Part shown: piece after piece, positions 8,550-17,195 of the stretch
Layout: each line of letters opens with the position of its first letter
Position numbering within the stretch: the stretch's first letter is position 1
Origin: UBA2020 sp964551435
Lineage (GTDB): Bacteria; Pseudomonadota; Alphaproteobacteria; Micavibrionales; UBA2020
NCBI GenBank assembly: GCA_964551435.1
Contig: CAZKBS010000001.1
Coordinates: forward strand, 310,001 to 374,000
Reading direction: 5' to 3'
Length of the DNA stretch: 64,000 nucleotides
Translations under genes and position numbers: made by a program
Notes under the pieces: generated by a model
The model's input: the letters and a program-made list of their open reading frames with translations, nothing else
What the model was told of the DNA's origin: nothing
The model's database searches: none

Positions 8550-9593
8550 TTAAGCGCGGCGGCGCAGGGATCGCGCGCCGGTCTGCGCCAGCGACAAAAT
8601 GGCGCGGCCGCAGATGATATTGGGGTCTGCGCCGGTTTGTTTGCATTTGGCTTCGACCGACATCAGCAGCGCCAGCGCCTGTTGCAGCTGTTCCATGCCC
8701 CAGCCGGTGACCTGCGCTTCGAACGCGGCTTTATGCTTCCAGAAGACCTCGGGGCGCAGTTTTTTCATGGCGACTTCGATATTTTCGCCGCGTTCAACGC
8801 GCGCGCGTGTGACGGACAGGCGCGTGAAATAGTTTTGCAGCGTGCGCAGCACGGTCACGGCGGGCACGCCTTCGGACAGCACGAAGCTCAGGATGCGGTC
8901 AGCCTCCGCATACATGCCGCTGGCGACGTGTTTCGACAGATCATCCAGCGACAGAGCCGCACTGGCGCCGACGCAGGCCATGACATCGTCGATGGTGATA
9001 TTGCGGTTGCCGCCCATATAAGTAATGAGTTTCTGGATTTCGGAGCGCGCGACGCCGCGGTCACCCACTACATTCGCCGCCATATAGACCAGCGCATCGG
9101 AGGGCATATTGTATCCGGCGTCTTTCAGCCCGTCTTTCAGCACGCGGGCGATATCGCGTTCATCTTCGACATAGCAGGGCAGCGCGGCGGCGTTGGGGGC
9201 GGATTCAAACAACTGGCGCAGGCCGGAGCGGGGCGGTAATTCTCCCGCCGATACCAGCACAAGGTTATCGCCAGCGCGCAAGGCCTCCAGCGCCGCGCGG
9301 ATGGCGTTCACGGCCTTGTCGTCGGCATCGCGTAGGCGCACCACACGGCGGCCGCCCAGCATCGAAATGGATTGTGCTTCATCGAGAAGCCGCGAGGGAT
9401 TGTCGCCCAGATCATCCGCCGCAAATTCAACCACGCCAAACGGGTCGTTCGCATCCGGCACGACATGACGGGTCAGGAGGTTCATACGCTCGCGGATCAA
9501 ACCTTCGTCGGGCCCGTAAACCAGCACCGCCAGCATATCAGGTGGCGGGTTTTTGGCAAAACCGTCGATAGCCTTGAAGGCAAGCTTGACCAC
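8550..9593 (-). CDS. holA: DNA polymerase III subunit delta
   Basis: The delta subunit of the clamp loader, which opens the beta sliding clamp. 347 residues, normal for the family. Recognisable are the N-terminal LVYGPDEGLIRERMNLL, in which a degenerate P-loop is typical of delta, the middle segment DARALDKGL-like region ALRAGDNLVLVSAGELPP, and the C-terminal YFTRLSVTRARVERGE and RPEVFWKHKAAFE regions. It follows lptE on the minus strand with a 12-base gap, the arrangement common in alphaproteobacteria, where holA closes the leuS-lptE-holA transcript. Confidence 0.92.
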   Translation of the reverse strand: MVKLAFKAIDGFAKNPPPDMLAVLVYGPDEGLIRERMNLLTRHVVPDANDPFGVVEFAADDLGDNPSRLLDEAQSISMLGGRRVVRLRDADDKAVNAIRAALEALRAGDNLVLVSAGELPPRSGLRQLFESAPNAAALPCYVEDERDIARVLKDGLKDAGYNMPSDALVYMAANVVGDRGVARSEIQKLITYMGGNRNITIDDVMACVGASAALSLDDLSKHVASGMYAEADRILSFVLSEGVPAVTVLRTLQNYFTRLSVTRARVERGENIEVAMKKLRPEVFWKHKAAFEAQVTGWGMEQLQQALALLMSVEAKCKQTGADPNIICGRAILSLAQTGARSLRRRA

Positions 9594-9605
9594 GCAGCCC
9601 CCTTT

Positions 9606-10133
9606 TTACGGTTTATTCTGGTTGTGGAAATGCAGGGCAAGCGCGGTCTGGACGCTATCGGCCAGCTCGTCGAGCAGGTGGTCGTTCAGGCTTTCCTTGG
9701 ACGACAGGGTCGCGAATTGGTTATCCAGCAGGTTATAGCTGCCGAGGGCGCGCTGTTTGCGCTCCAGCACCACCGCGCCGGATTTACGGTCACGCAGACG
9801 CATGACGGTCGAAATTTCCATTAGCGCGCGGGTATAGGTGGCGTCCTTGCGCACGGCCTGATTGGTCAGCGTTTTGTCGAGCGGCTCGAATTCCAGCACG
9901 AACGCCGCATCTGCAGGGCGCCCTGCCAGATACAGACGGTCGATCAGGGCATTGCGCAAATACTGGCCGTCGCGGTCGGGAATATTTGCAATTTCGACGT
10001 TGCTATAGGCGGCCGCGACGCTTTTTTGTGCCTCCGCCGACGGGCGGGCGTACATGGGTTCAAACCCGCAGCCCGCGGGCAGCAGCAAAAGCGATACCAG
10101 CGCCAGCGCGTGCGGTGTTTTACCCGACCACAT
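9606..10133 (-). CDS. lptE: LPS-assembly lipoprotein LptE
   Basis: A 175-residue outer-membrane lipoprotein that plugs the LptD barrel during LPS insertion. The start is the ATG ending at 10133: from there a signal peptide with ALALVSLLLLPAGC leads to lipid-acylated C22, then GFEPMYA, the common start of mature LptE. The rest fits the compact LptE fold: VEIANIPDRDGQYLRNALIDRL, then TYTRALMEISTVMRLRD and SYNLLDNQFATLSSKESL. It overlaps the end of leuS by 14 bases, indicating coupled translation. A longer reading frame reaching 10397 is antisense-free read-through of leuS in another frame and is not real. Sequence conservation in LptE is low, so order is part of the evidence. Confidence 0.88.
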   Translation of the reverse strand: MWSGKTPHALALVSLLLLPAGCGFEPMYARPSAEAQKSVAAAYSNVEIANIPDRDGQYLRNALIDRLYLAGRPADAAFVLEFEPLDKTLTNQAVRKDATYTRALMEISTVMRLRDRKSGAVVLERKQRALGSYNLLDNQFATLSSKESLNDHLLDELADSVQTALALHFHNQNKP

Positions 10134-12684
10134 TGATGATCCTGTTCGGCACGACGATGATTTTCTTGGGCGCTTTGCCCTCCAGCGCTTTTTGCACGGC
10201 GGGGTCTTCCATTGCGGCTTTTTCGGCGGCGCTTTGTTCGATGTCGCGCGGGAGCTGCACGGTTGCGCGCAGTTTGCCGTTGACCTGAATGGCGATGGTG
10301 ACGGTGTCGTTGGCCAGCAGGGATTCGTCTGCCTGCGGCCAGTGTTCATCGACCACCAGCGTCGCATGACCCAGATGCGCCCACAGCTCTTCTGCAAGGT
10401 GCGGCATCATCGGGGCCATCAGCTTGATCATCGCCACGATACCTTCGCGGCGCACAGCGGCATCGCCGCCCTGCGTGGTGAAGTCTTCGAGCGCGTTCGA
10501 AAGCTCGCGCAGGCGCGCAACCGATTTGTTGAAATGGAAACGGTCCAGATCCTGCGTCATTTCATGAATGGTTTTGTGGATTTTGCGGCGCATTGCATCG
10601 CTGTCGGCCTTGCCGGTGGCGGCGGGCGCGTCATCCTGCATCATAATCAGACGCCAGACGCGGTTGACGTATTTCCACGCGCCTTCGATACCGCTTTCCG
10701 TCCATTCCAGATCGCGCTCCGGCGGGCTGTCGGACAGAATGAACAAACGTGCGGCATCGGCGCCGTAGGTCTCCAGAATTTCCACGGGATCGACCGTGTT
10801 TTTCTTGGACTTCGACATTTTTTCGATGCGGCCGACAGTCACGGGGGACTGGTCGGCTTTTTTGTAAACGGCGTTACCGCTGAATTCGATTTCGGCGGGG
10901 TAAAGCCATTTGCCGTTCTGGTCTTTGTAGGTTTCATGCGTGACCATGCCCTGCGTGAACAGCGCGGTGAACGGCTCGTCAAAATTCAGATAGCCGCATT
11001 TTTTGAGGGCGCGGGTAAAGAATCGCGCGTACAAAAGGTGCATGACCGCATGTTCGACGCCGCCGATATACTGGTCGACCGGCGCCCAATACGCGACTTT
11101 GTCTTTGTCAAAGCCGCGCTCTTCGTTTTTCGGGTCGCAATAGCGGAACTGGTACCACGAACTTTCAAAAAACGTATCGAAAGTATCGGTTTCACGCTCC
11201 GCTTTGCCGCCGCATTCGGGGCAGGTGGTGTGTTTCCAAGTCGGGTGATGGGCAATCGGGTTGCCGGGCTGGTCGAAGCTGACGTCTTCGGGCAGCGTGA
11301 CGGGCAGGTCTTTTTCCGGCACCGGCACAATGCCGCAGGACGGGCAATGCACGATAGGCACGGGGCAGCCCCAGTAACGCTGGCGGCTGATGCCCCAGTC
11401 GCGCAGGCGGTATTGCGTGGTGCCTTTGCCCTTGCCGAGTTTTTCCATGCGGGCGATCGCTTCGCGTTTGGCGTCTTCGGACGTCAGGCCGTTCAGGAAA
11501 TCGGAATGGTACAGCCTGCCCGGGCCGGTATAAGGCTCGTCGTCAATCGCGAAGGATTTCGGATCTTCGCCATCGGGAATGACCACGGGGATGATATCGA
11601 GCGCATATTTGCGGGCGAATTCGAAATCGCGCTGGTCATGCGCGGGGCAGCCGAAAATCGCGCCGGTGCCGTAATCCATCAAAACGAAGTTGGCGATGAA
11701 TACGCGCAGCTTTTTATCGGTCATGAAGGGGTGAATGACTTCAAGCCCTGTATCGAAACCGATTTTCTCCGCCGTTTCCAAAACCGCTTCGGACGTGCCA
11801 AGGCGGCGGCATTCGGCGATGAAATCGCGCACGCCCGCATGTTTGTCGGCCAGCGCCGCGGCAATCGGATGGTCCGGCGACAGCGCAACAAACGACGCGC
11901 CGAACAGCGTATCGGGGCGCGTGGTGAAAACTTCGATGTCTTTGGCTTTCGCATCCGCGCTGGTCGCGTTCGGGGCGATGTCAAAGCGGAAATTCAGACC
12001 CTGCGATTTGCCGATCCAGTTTTCCTGCATGATGCGGACTTTTTCCGGCCAGCCGGGCAGGGTATCAAGGCCCGACAGCAGCTCATCCGCGAAATCGGTG
12101 ATTTTCAGGAACCACTGTTTCAGCTTGCGGCGCTCCACCGGTGCGCCCGAACGCCAGCCGCAACCATCCACCACCTGTTCGTTGGCCAAAACGGTGTTTT
12201 CGACCGGATCCCAGTTGACGAAGCTTTCTTTCTGGTACGCCAGCCCCGCCTTCAGGAAGTCGAGGAAGAATTTCTGTTCATGTCTGTAGTATTCCGGCGT
12301 GCAGGTCGCAACTTCGCGGCCCCAGTCGATGGCAAGGCCCATCATGTCCATCTGACCCTTCATGACCGAAATGTTCTGGTGCGTCCAGGCGGCGGGGTGG
12401 GTTTTGTTTTCAATCGCGGCGTTTTCCGCGGGCAGGCCAAAGGCGTCCCAGCCCATGGGGTTCAGGACGTTAAAGCCCTGCGCGCGTTTGAAACGGGCGA
12501 CGACGTCCGACAGCGTATAGTTGCGCACATGCCCCATATGCAGGCGTCCCGACGGATAGGGGAACATCGCAAGGGTATAAAACTTGGGTTTGCCCGCATC
12601 TTCGGAAACGGTAAAGCTGCCGCGGTCACGCCAGACCTTTTGCCAATGCGCTTCGGCGCGCTTGATATTATATCTGTCTTGCAT
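10120..12684 (-). CDS. leuS: Leucyl-tRNA synthetase
   Basis: Class I synthetase charging tRNA-Leu; 854 residues, the bacterial length. The HIGH motif is HMGH at 49-52, KMSKS is around 622-626 (MSKSKKNTVDP), and the CP1 editing domain lies between them with TTRPDTLFGASF and GTGAIFGCPAHDQRDFEFA. The zinc-binding CP1 region has CPSCG and CPECGG. The C-terminal anticodon-binding part ends IIVVPNRIINVVG, typical of LeuS. Transcribed before lptE and holA. Two of its substrate tRNAs, Leu(GAG) and Leu(CAG), are also encoded in this window. Confidence 0.98.
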   Translation of the reverse strand: MQDRYNIKRAEAHWQKVWRDRGSFTVSEDAGKPKFYTLAMFPYPSGRLHMGHVRNYTLSDVVARFKRAQGFNVLNPMGWDAFGLPAENAAIENKTHPAAWTHQNISVMKGQMDMMGLAIDWGREVATCTPEYYRHEQKFFLDFLKAGLAYQKESFVNWDPVENTVLANEQVVDGCGWRSGAPVERRKLKQWFLKITDFADELLSGLDTLPGWPEKVRIMQENWIGKSQGLNFRFDIAPNATSADAKAKDIEVFTTRPDTLFGASFVALSPDHPIAAALADKHAGVRDFIAECRRLGTSEAVLETAEKIGFDTGLEVIHPFMTDKKLRVFIANFVLMDYGTGAIFGCPAHDQRDFEFARKYALDIIPVVIPDGEDPKSFAIDDEPYTGPGRLYHSDFLNGLTSEDAKREAIARMEKLGKGKGTTQYRLRDWGISRQRYWGCPVPIVHCPSCGIVPVPEKDLPVTLPEDVSFDQPGNPIAHHPTWKHTTCPECGGKAERETDTFDTFFESSWYQFRYCDPKNEERGFDKDKVAYWAPVDQYIGGVEHAVMHLLYARFFTRALKKCGYLNFDEPFTALFTQGMVTHETYKDQNGKWLYPAEIEFSGNAVYKKADQSPVTVGRIEKMSKSKKNTVDPVEILETYGADAARLFILSDSPPERDLEWTESGIEGAWKYVNRVWRLIMMQDDAPAATGKADSDAMRRKIHKTIHEMTQDLDRFHFNKSVARLRELSNALEDFTTQGGDAAVRREGIVAMIKLMAPMMPHLAEELWAHLGHATLVVDEHWPQADESLLANDTVTIAIQVNGKLRATVQLPRDIEQSAAEKAAMEDPAVQKALEGKAPKKIIVVPNRIINVVG

Positions 12685-12762
12685 AGGGATATGTCCTTCA
12701 GGTCGGAAACCTGCCGGCGTCGGCGCCTGTATGCCGCGCCGCGCGGCGGGCGGGTAAAAGGC

Positions 12763-13344
12763 TTAGTTCATACGGCCCATTTGCGCGACGCGCAGTTCGC
12801 GCGCGCGGGTCAGAATGGCGTTTTCGATGCCAAGGCCCATTTCGGGGGGCACCGCCGCATCGCGCCAGTTGCCGCCCTGTTTGGCCTGTTTGAACACGGC
12901 AACGCGCACGCCGTCAGAACGCAGCTGGCGGTCAAGAATGAACACGTTCAGCTTGAAGCGTTCGCCCGGCACATCGGGGTTTTCGTACCAGTCGGTCAGG
13001 ATAACGCCGCCAAACGGGTCGGCGGATGCCAGCGGCATAAACGACACCGTATCCAGCGACGCGCGCCACAGGAAACTGTTGACGCCAATGCCTGCGCCGC
13101 CTTGCGACGGTTCGTCATCGCTGCCGAACAGTTTGTCGCCCAGCGATTTGCCTTCGCCGAAAATCGTTTCGCGCTTCTGGTCGCTATAGACGATTTTATC
13201 CGACCCTTTCGGACGGGTGGGGTAGCTGGCTTCGCGCTTGACGTTCTCGCCGCAGCCCGCCAAAAGCAAAAGCGCCGCCAGCACCGGCAAAAAGCGGCGC
13301 AGGAAAAAAACGGGGCGCGAAGTCGGGCGGGCGGTCTGTGTCAT
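12763..13344 (-). CDS. DUF3576 domain lipoprotein
   Basis: A 193-residue predicted lipoprotein. The signal peptide has basic FFLRRF, a hydrophobic core VLAALLLLAG and acylated C31. The mature protein matches the DUF3576 pattern: GIGVNSFLWRASLDTVSFMPLASADPFGGVILTDWY, then ERFKLNVFILDRQLRSDGVRV and a C-terminal GNWRDAAVPPEMGLGIENAILTRARELR. Function unknown; the family is common in alphaproteobacteria immediately upstream of leuS, as here, and the position suggests an envelope role linked to the lptE in the same transcript. Confidence 0.9.
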   Translation of the reverse strand: MTQTARPTSRPVFFLRRFLPVLAALLLLAGCGENVKREASYPTRPKGSDKIVYSDQKRETIFGEGKSLGDKLFGSDDEPSQGGAGIGVNSFLWRASLDTVSFMPLASADPFGGVILTDWYENPDVPGERFKLNVFILDRQLRSDGVRVAVFKQAKQGGNWRDAAVPPEMGLGIENAILTRARELRVAQMGRMN

Positions 13345-13726
13345 ATCGGTTGTCCTGTTTGCTTATATGCTTATATATAGAGAGAATTAAATACCACGAA
13401 CCCACCCGCGCGTACAATAAGAAGGCAGACGGCAATAAGCGTCGCCCGCAAGCGCGCAAACCCCGCAGCGTCAATCACAGCCACAAGGTCGGCGCGGCTG
13501 GAGTCGCCCTTTAAAACGCGCGGCGGCGCGGCCTGTTCCGCGCTTTGCAGGCGGGCCATGCGCGGCTAACGGCAATATGAAAAACAGGGCAAAAGAGGGG
13601 TAAAACCCCGCCGAATCCGCGGAATTCCACAAAAAAAGCAGCATCATTTTACCTAAAGCGCGAAACCGTGATGTTGCGCGGATGTCACACAGACCCCCGT
13701 ATGTGGGTTTCCGGCCTTTGTTCAGG
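13345..13726. other. Region without a convincing gene upstream of the porin
   Basis: Together with the porin leader this makes about 500 bases between the DUF3576 start and the porin start. A 62-codon minus-strand frame (13371-13559) with one hydrophobic stretch is the only candidate and has no supporting features. A short GGGG-TAAAA-CCCC hairpin lies near 13597-13608. I see nothing else assignable before the promoter at 13727. Confidence 0.5.
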
Positions 13727-13756
13727 TTGACCGTGCGCCGTGCCCTCGGATATTTC
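13727..13756 (+). promoter_or_regulatory. Probable sigma-70-type promoter for the porin
   Basis: TTGACC (13727-13732), an 18-base spacer and TATTTC (13751-13756), giving a leader of roughly 85 bases before the porin ATG. The same -10 form TATTTC appears in front of the tRNA-Gly and tRNA-Leu(GAG) genes in this window. Confidence 0.55.
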
Positions 13757-13771
13757 TTTTGTAACGGTGAA

Positions 13772-13790
13772 GAAGACATTCATTGTCTTC
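13772..13790 (+). promoter_or_regulatory. Hairpin in porin mRNA leader
   Basis: GAAGACA (13772-13778) and TGTCTTC (13784-13790) pair perfectly around the loop TTCAT. It would lie near the 5' end of the porin mRNA predicted from the promoter at 13727, where it could stabilise the transcript or serve in regulation; that role is inferred. Confidence 0.45.
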
Positions 13791-13849
13791 ATCTCACTCA
13801 AGTCAAAAACGCTCACGAAATTCTTCGGGGCACTTTGGAGGAAAACACA

Positions 13850-14905
13850 ATGAAAAAGGTACTTCTCGCAGGTACGGCTCTCGTGGCAGCAGCGCTCGTC
13901 GCTTCGCCCGCTCAAGCCGAACTGAAACTTGGCCTCGGCGGCCATTTCAAAGGCTACGGCGTCTACGTTGATGAAGATGCTGAAGTTGCTGATCAGCGCG
14001 ATTTCGAATTCCGCAAAAACACCGAAGTTCACTTCACCGGCGAAACCACGCTGGACAACGGCCTGACCGTTGGCGTTCATGTTGAGCAAGAAGTCGAGAA
14101 CGACAACAACAACAACGAATCCTACGCATACTTCTCCGGCGGCTGGGGTCGCGTTAACTTCGGTAACGAAGATGGCGCCGCTTACCTGCTGCAAGTTGCT
14201 GCTCCCTCTGCTGACAGCAACGTTGACGGTCTGCGTTCCTACATCAGCGGTTTCCAGTCTGACGTTGATCTGGACTACGATCTCGCTCACTTCGGCAACA
14301 GCCCCTCGGACAACCGCAACGGTTCTTCCCCGGCTGACCGCATCACCTACCTGACGCCGAAATTCAACGGCTTCCAGGCTGGTGTTTCTTATGCACCCGA
14401 TGCAACTCTTGAAAACGGTATTGCCAACATGGGCAACGCTGGTTTCGAAGATGCTTGGGAAATCGCTGCACGCTGGGATGGCCAGTTTGAAGGCGTAGGC
14501 ATCAGCATTGGCGCGGGCTACAGCACCGTTGACCAAGTTGGTGGCGGCGCTGAGCCGGAAGGCTGGAACGTTGGTATCAACCTCGCTTGGAACGCGTTCT
14601 CCTTCGGTGCAGTATATCTCGATGAAGAAGATGCTGACTATGCAACGCCTGGCCTCGACACCAAAACCTGGGTTGTTGGCGCAGCTTGAGACAACGGTCC
14701 CTGGCACGTTGGTGCATCCTACCTCGCTCGTGAAGACGACAACGCTGGTACGGATCTCGACAGCTACAAAGCGACCCTCGGTGGCGGCTACACCTTCGGC
14801 CCGGGCATGACCTTCCGTGGCGCACTCGCTTGGGGCGAAGCTCCGATCGGTGCTGCTGAAGAAGAGTTCACCCAAGTTACGCTGGGTACCGACATCAGCT
14901 TCTAA
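13850..14905 (+). pseudogene. Outer-membrane porin interrupted by one in-frame UGA
   Basis: Start ATG 13850 follows TTTGGAGGA at good spacing; an 18-base pair longer upstream frame is leader. The N-terminus MKKVLLAGTALVAAAL ending ASPAQA is a clear signal peptide, then an alternating beta-barrel sequence typical of a 16-strand Gram-negative porin (e.g. VHFTGETTLDNGLTVGVHVE). At codon 280 (14687-14689) a TGA stops the frame, yet the same frame continues for 71 good codons (DNGPWHVGASYLARED onward) to TAA at 14903 and ends in the aromatic terminus TDISF that BamA recognises. TGG to TGA would explain it. Codon choice is extremely biased, indicating a very highly expressed gene. Recent mutation, sequence error or readthrough are all possible. 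Confidence 0.85.
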
Positions 14906-14950
14906 TGTTGTGCAGGTGTAAACCTGCCTTCATCGGAACTTGATAAAGAG

Positions 14951-14985
14951 GGGCGGCCCCATAAAGGCCGCCCTTTCTTTTTGTT
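14951..14985 (+). terminator. Rho-independent terminator after the porin
   Basis: GGGCGGCC (14951-14958) pairs with GGCCGCCC (14966-14973) around a 7-base loop and is followed by TTTCTTTTTG. A strong terminator about 45 bases past the porin TAA at 14903, and after the UGA-extended frame, which supports the view that the full frame is the real gene. Confidence 0.88.
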
Positions 14986-15174
14986 TGTTGCCTTTTAATT
15001 TTTTGCGCGCCTTTCCTTTTATCTGTTTCGCGTCCCGCCCCTGTGGCGGGTTTTTGGTTTTTGCGGGCTTGGGTTTTGCGCTCGCCTCTTTTCCCCGCTG
15101 CTGTTTCTGGCGGTTGCCAGCCCCGCCGCTTTCGGGCAGTCTTGAAAACACATGGCGCGAAAGGTGGTCTCCTG

Positions 15175-15408
15175 ATGATTCTGCTGGGATTGATTTTTAT
15201 TGTGGTGGTGGCGCTGGCCGTGGTCGCGGCGGCGCGTCCGTGGGCGGGGTCAAAAATGGATATTTGCACCGCCGATAACCCGATGCCCGCCGGCGGTACC
15301 GAATCCCGCTGGTATCATCCCGATACCGATAAAATCGCCGATGACGGTTTGCATGTACAGCTGCGCTGCCGTCATTGCGGGCTTGAGATCGACCACGTCC
15401 CCGATTGA
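15175..15408 (+). CDS. Small single-span membrane protein, CxxC tail
   Basis: A 77-residue protein taken from the ATG at 15175, so that it opens with the transmembrane helix ILLGLIFIVVVALAVVAA. The soluble part contains ESRWYHPDTDKIADDG and ends with LRCRHCGLEIDHVPD, where a CxxC plus histidines could hold a metal. A longer frame from 15043 adds only low-complexity translation. I do not recognise a family. It stands between the porin terminator and the barrel gene at 15474. Confidence 0.5.
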   Translation: MILLGLIFIVVVALAVVAAARPWAGSKMDICTADNPMPAGGTESRWYHPDTDKIADDGLHVQLRCRHCGLEIDHVPD

Positions 15409-15473
15409 CGGAATCTGCTTGAAATCCCGCCCCTGCGGACTAGATTGGCGGGGAGATAAAACAGGAGAGGGAT

Positions 15474-16232
15474 TTGCATAAACAATCTGGATACAAATAC
15501 CAAAACCCCGCCGCCGTTGCGATGGCGGCCTTCATGTCGTTCTTTGCCGAAGGCGCTTCGGCCAACAGCAATTCCGCCGTTGGCGGTGCGACGGTCGATG
15601 CGGGCAAAACCGCGATTGAATGGCGCCTTGCGATGTCCGAAGACGACGATAACGCCGGACAAGACCAGCGCGTACGTACGCGCGTACATATAGATCACGC
15701 TTTTTCAGACCTTTACGCAGCCCGTCTGGTTTACAGCATGGATAGACGCAAGGGCGACAACCTTGAATTCGACGGCCTCAGCCTCCAAAATCGGTTTCAT
15801 CTTCTGAAAAAAGAAGACTATGGTTTTGATGGCGGCATCCGCCTGAACTATACCTTTGCCGATGGCGACAAAAAACCCGACGTGCTGTCGCTGCGCTTTT
15901 ACCAGCAAATCCCCTACAAGGCATGGGAAGTCCGTTTCAACCAGATCATCGAAACCGAAATCGGCGAAGACCGCGATGGCGGCATGCTGGCGGAATGGCG
16001 CTCGCAGGTGACTTATGCGGTCAATGACAATCTGCGCGTGGGCCTTGATGCCTTTCATGACTTCGGCAATCTGGATGAACAATCCGGCTACAGCGATCAG
16101 GAACACGCCGTCGGCCCCGTGGTCAAGGCGAAGCTGGGCGGCGGCTACAGCCTCGAAGCGGCGTACCGCGTCGGTATCTCCGATGCCTCTGCCGACCAGT
16201 CGGGCACCTTTATCCTGACCAAAAGCTGGTAA
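15474..16232 (+). CDS. Outer-membrane beta-barrel protein, unknown function
   Basis: A 252-residue predicted secreted barrel. The TTG at 15474 is the chosen start because AGGAGAGG at 15463-15470 precedes it; the leader YQNPAAVAMAAFMSFFAEGASA then acts as signal peptide. The mature protein is made of alternating polar/hydrophobic segments (VHIDHAFSDLYAARLVYSM, LRVGLDAFHDFGNLD, YSLEAAYRVGISD) and terminates in FILTKSW, an aromatic C-terminus as in BAM substrates. Length suggests an 8- to 12-strand barrel. No named family recognised. Codon use is less biased than in the neighbouring porin, so expression is probably lower. Confidence 0.7.
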   Translation: MHKQSGYKYQNPAAVAMAAFMSFFAEGASANSNSAVGGATVDAGKTAIEWRLAMSEDDDNAGQDQRVRTRVHIDHAFSDLYAARLVYSMDRRKGDNLEFDGLSLQNRFHLLKKEDYGFDGGIRLNYTFADGDKKPDVLSLRFYQQIPYKAWEVRFNQIIETEIGEDRDGGMLAEWRSQVTYAVNDNLRVGLDAFHDFGNLDEQSGYSDQEHAVGPVVKAKLGGGYSLEAAYRVGISDASADQSGTFILTKSW

Positions 16233-16274
16233 ACCCGCCGCGCCTTCTGCGGCTCTGCAGGGTGTTCTGGCGTT

Positions 16275-16304
16275 TTGACTTTCACGCGGCGGCGTCCCTA
16301 TAAT
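16275..16304 (+). promoter_or_regulatory. Near-consensus sigma-70 promoter
   Basis: TTGACT (16275-16280), an 18-base spacer and a perfect TATAAT (16299-16304). Transcription would begin near 16311. Because the -10 overlaps the ATG at 16303, that ATG cannot be the translation start of the next gene. Confidence 0.75.
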
Positions 16305-16329
16305 GGCGGACGTTTCAGCGGGGGGCTTC

Positions 16330-17025
16330 ATGCATCTTAAGTATATTTCCATCACCGGCGCCGATGATGCCGTCGATCCGTCGCATCTGGTGGCGCTGTC
16401 GCGCGAATTTCCGGCGGCGGAATGGGCGATTTTGCTGCTGCCGCCGCGCGCGGGCACGCCACGTTTTCCCAAACTTGACTGGATAAAATCCTTCGCGCAA
16501 AAAGCGGCCGGCTGCCATACCGCCATGCATTTGTGCGGCGAGGCGCTGCTGGGTTTCGTCGCGGGCGAGGCCTCCATTCTGGATGCCATGCAGGGCTTTT
16601 CGCGTATCCAGCTGAATTTGAAATTCGGTGATGTGGAGGGCAAGTACGATGCGGGCGCCCTTCTCAAACGCGTGGCCGACAACCCGCGCTGGCAATTCAT
16701 CATTCAATACGCCAAGGACAAACAGGGGCTGCTGCCGCTGCTCAAGGATATTCCCAATCATGCCGTGCTGTTCGACGAATCCGCCGGACGCGGCATTTCC
16801 CCCGATACGTGGGATGCGCCGCTGGCGGGGCATTTCTGCGGGTATGCGGGCGGGCTGCGCCCCGACAACGTCGCGCAAAATCTGGATGTGATTGCGAAGG
16901 TCGCGGCCGGACATGAAACGTGGATTGATATGGAAACCGGCGTGCGCACCGACGATGTTTTCGACCTCGGCAAAGTCCGCCGCGTGCTTGAAATCGCCAG
17001 CCCTTACGCCAAAAAAGCGGCCTGA
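16330..17025 (+). CDS. TrpF-like TIM-barrel protein (phosphoribosylanthranilate isomerase fold)
   Basis: A 231-residue protein from ATG 16330, chosen because the promoter -10 covers the earlier in-frame ATG at 16303 and a G-rich stretch lies just before 16330. The C-terminal half resembles the phosphate-binding part of TrpF: GHFCGYAGGLRPDNVAQNLDVI followed by WIDMETGVRTDDVFDLGKV. The N-terminal active-site cysteine region of true TrpF (usually KICG) is not evident; instead the protein starts MHLKYISITGADD, so activity in tryptophan synthesis is doubtful. No other trp gene is nearby. Its task is unknown. Confidence 0.65.
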   Translation: MHLKYISITGADDAVDPSHLVALSREFPAAEWAILLLPPRAGTPRFPKLDWIKSFAQKAAGCHTAMHLCGEALLGFVAGEASILDAMQGFSRIQLNLKFGDVEGKYDAGALLKRVADNPRWQFIIQYAKDKQGLLPLLKDIPNHAVLFDESAGRGISPDTWDAPLAGHFCGYAGGLRPDNVAQNLDVIAKVAAGHETWIDMETGVRTDDVFDLGKVRRVLEIASPYAKKAA

Positions 17026-17195
17026 TGCGTGCCCGCCTTGGCGGCGGGCGCGGCAAAGTGGTTGATTTAAATGCCCCGCGTGGTTAAATCATCCTCGTAT
17101 TGTGCGCTGCGATACGGCGGATTGTTCCGCGCGCGGCTGCGCGTATCCCGAATGGCTTTCGGCCTTTCACCCTCTTTGCAAAAGGAATGATGTTC

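Noticed and set aside
10054..13380. 1108-codon plus-strand open frame across lptE, leuS and the DUF3576 gene
   Set aside because: It is antisense to three well-identified genes; the translation is arginine/phenylalanine/histidine-rich as expected for a shadow of GC-rich coding DNA.
13371..13559. 62-codon minus-strand frame with one hydrophobic stretch, upstream of the porin
   Set aside because: No family, no clear ribosome site, and it lies in a GC-rich stretch in which short frames arise by chance.
13685..14875. 396-codon open frame antisense to the porin
   Set aside because: It results from the extreme codon bias of the porin on the other strand; the protein has a repetitive, hydrophobic pattern without domains, and no ribosome site.
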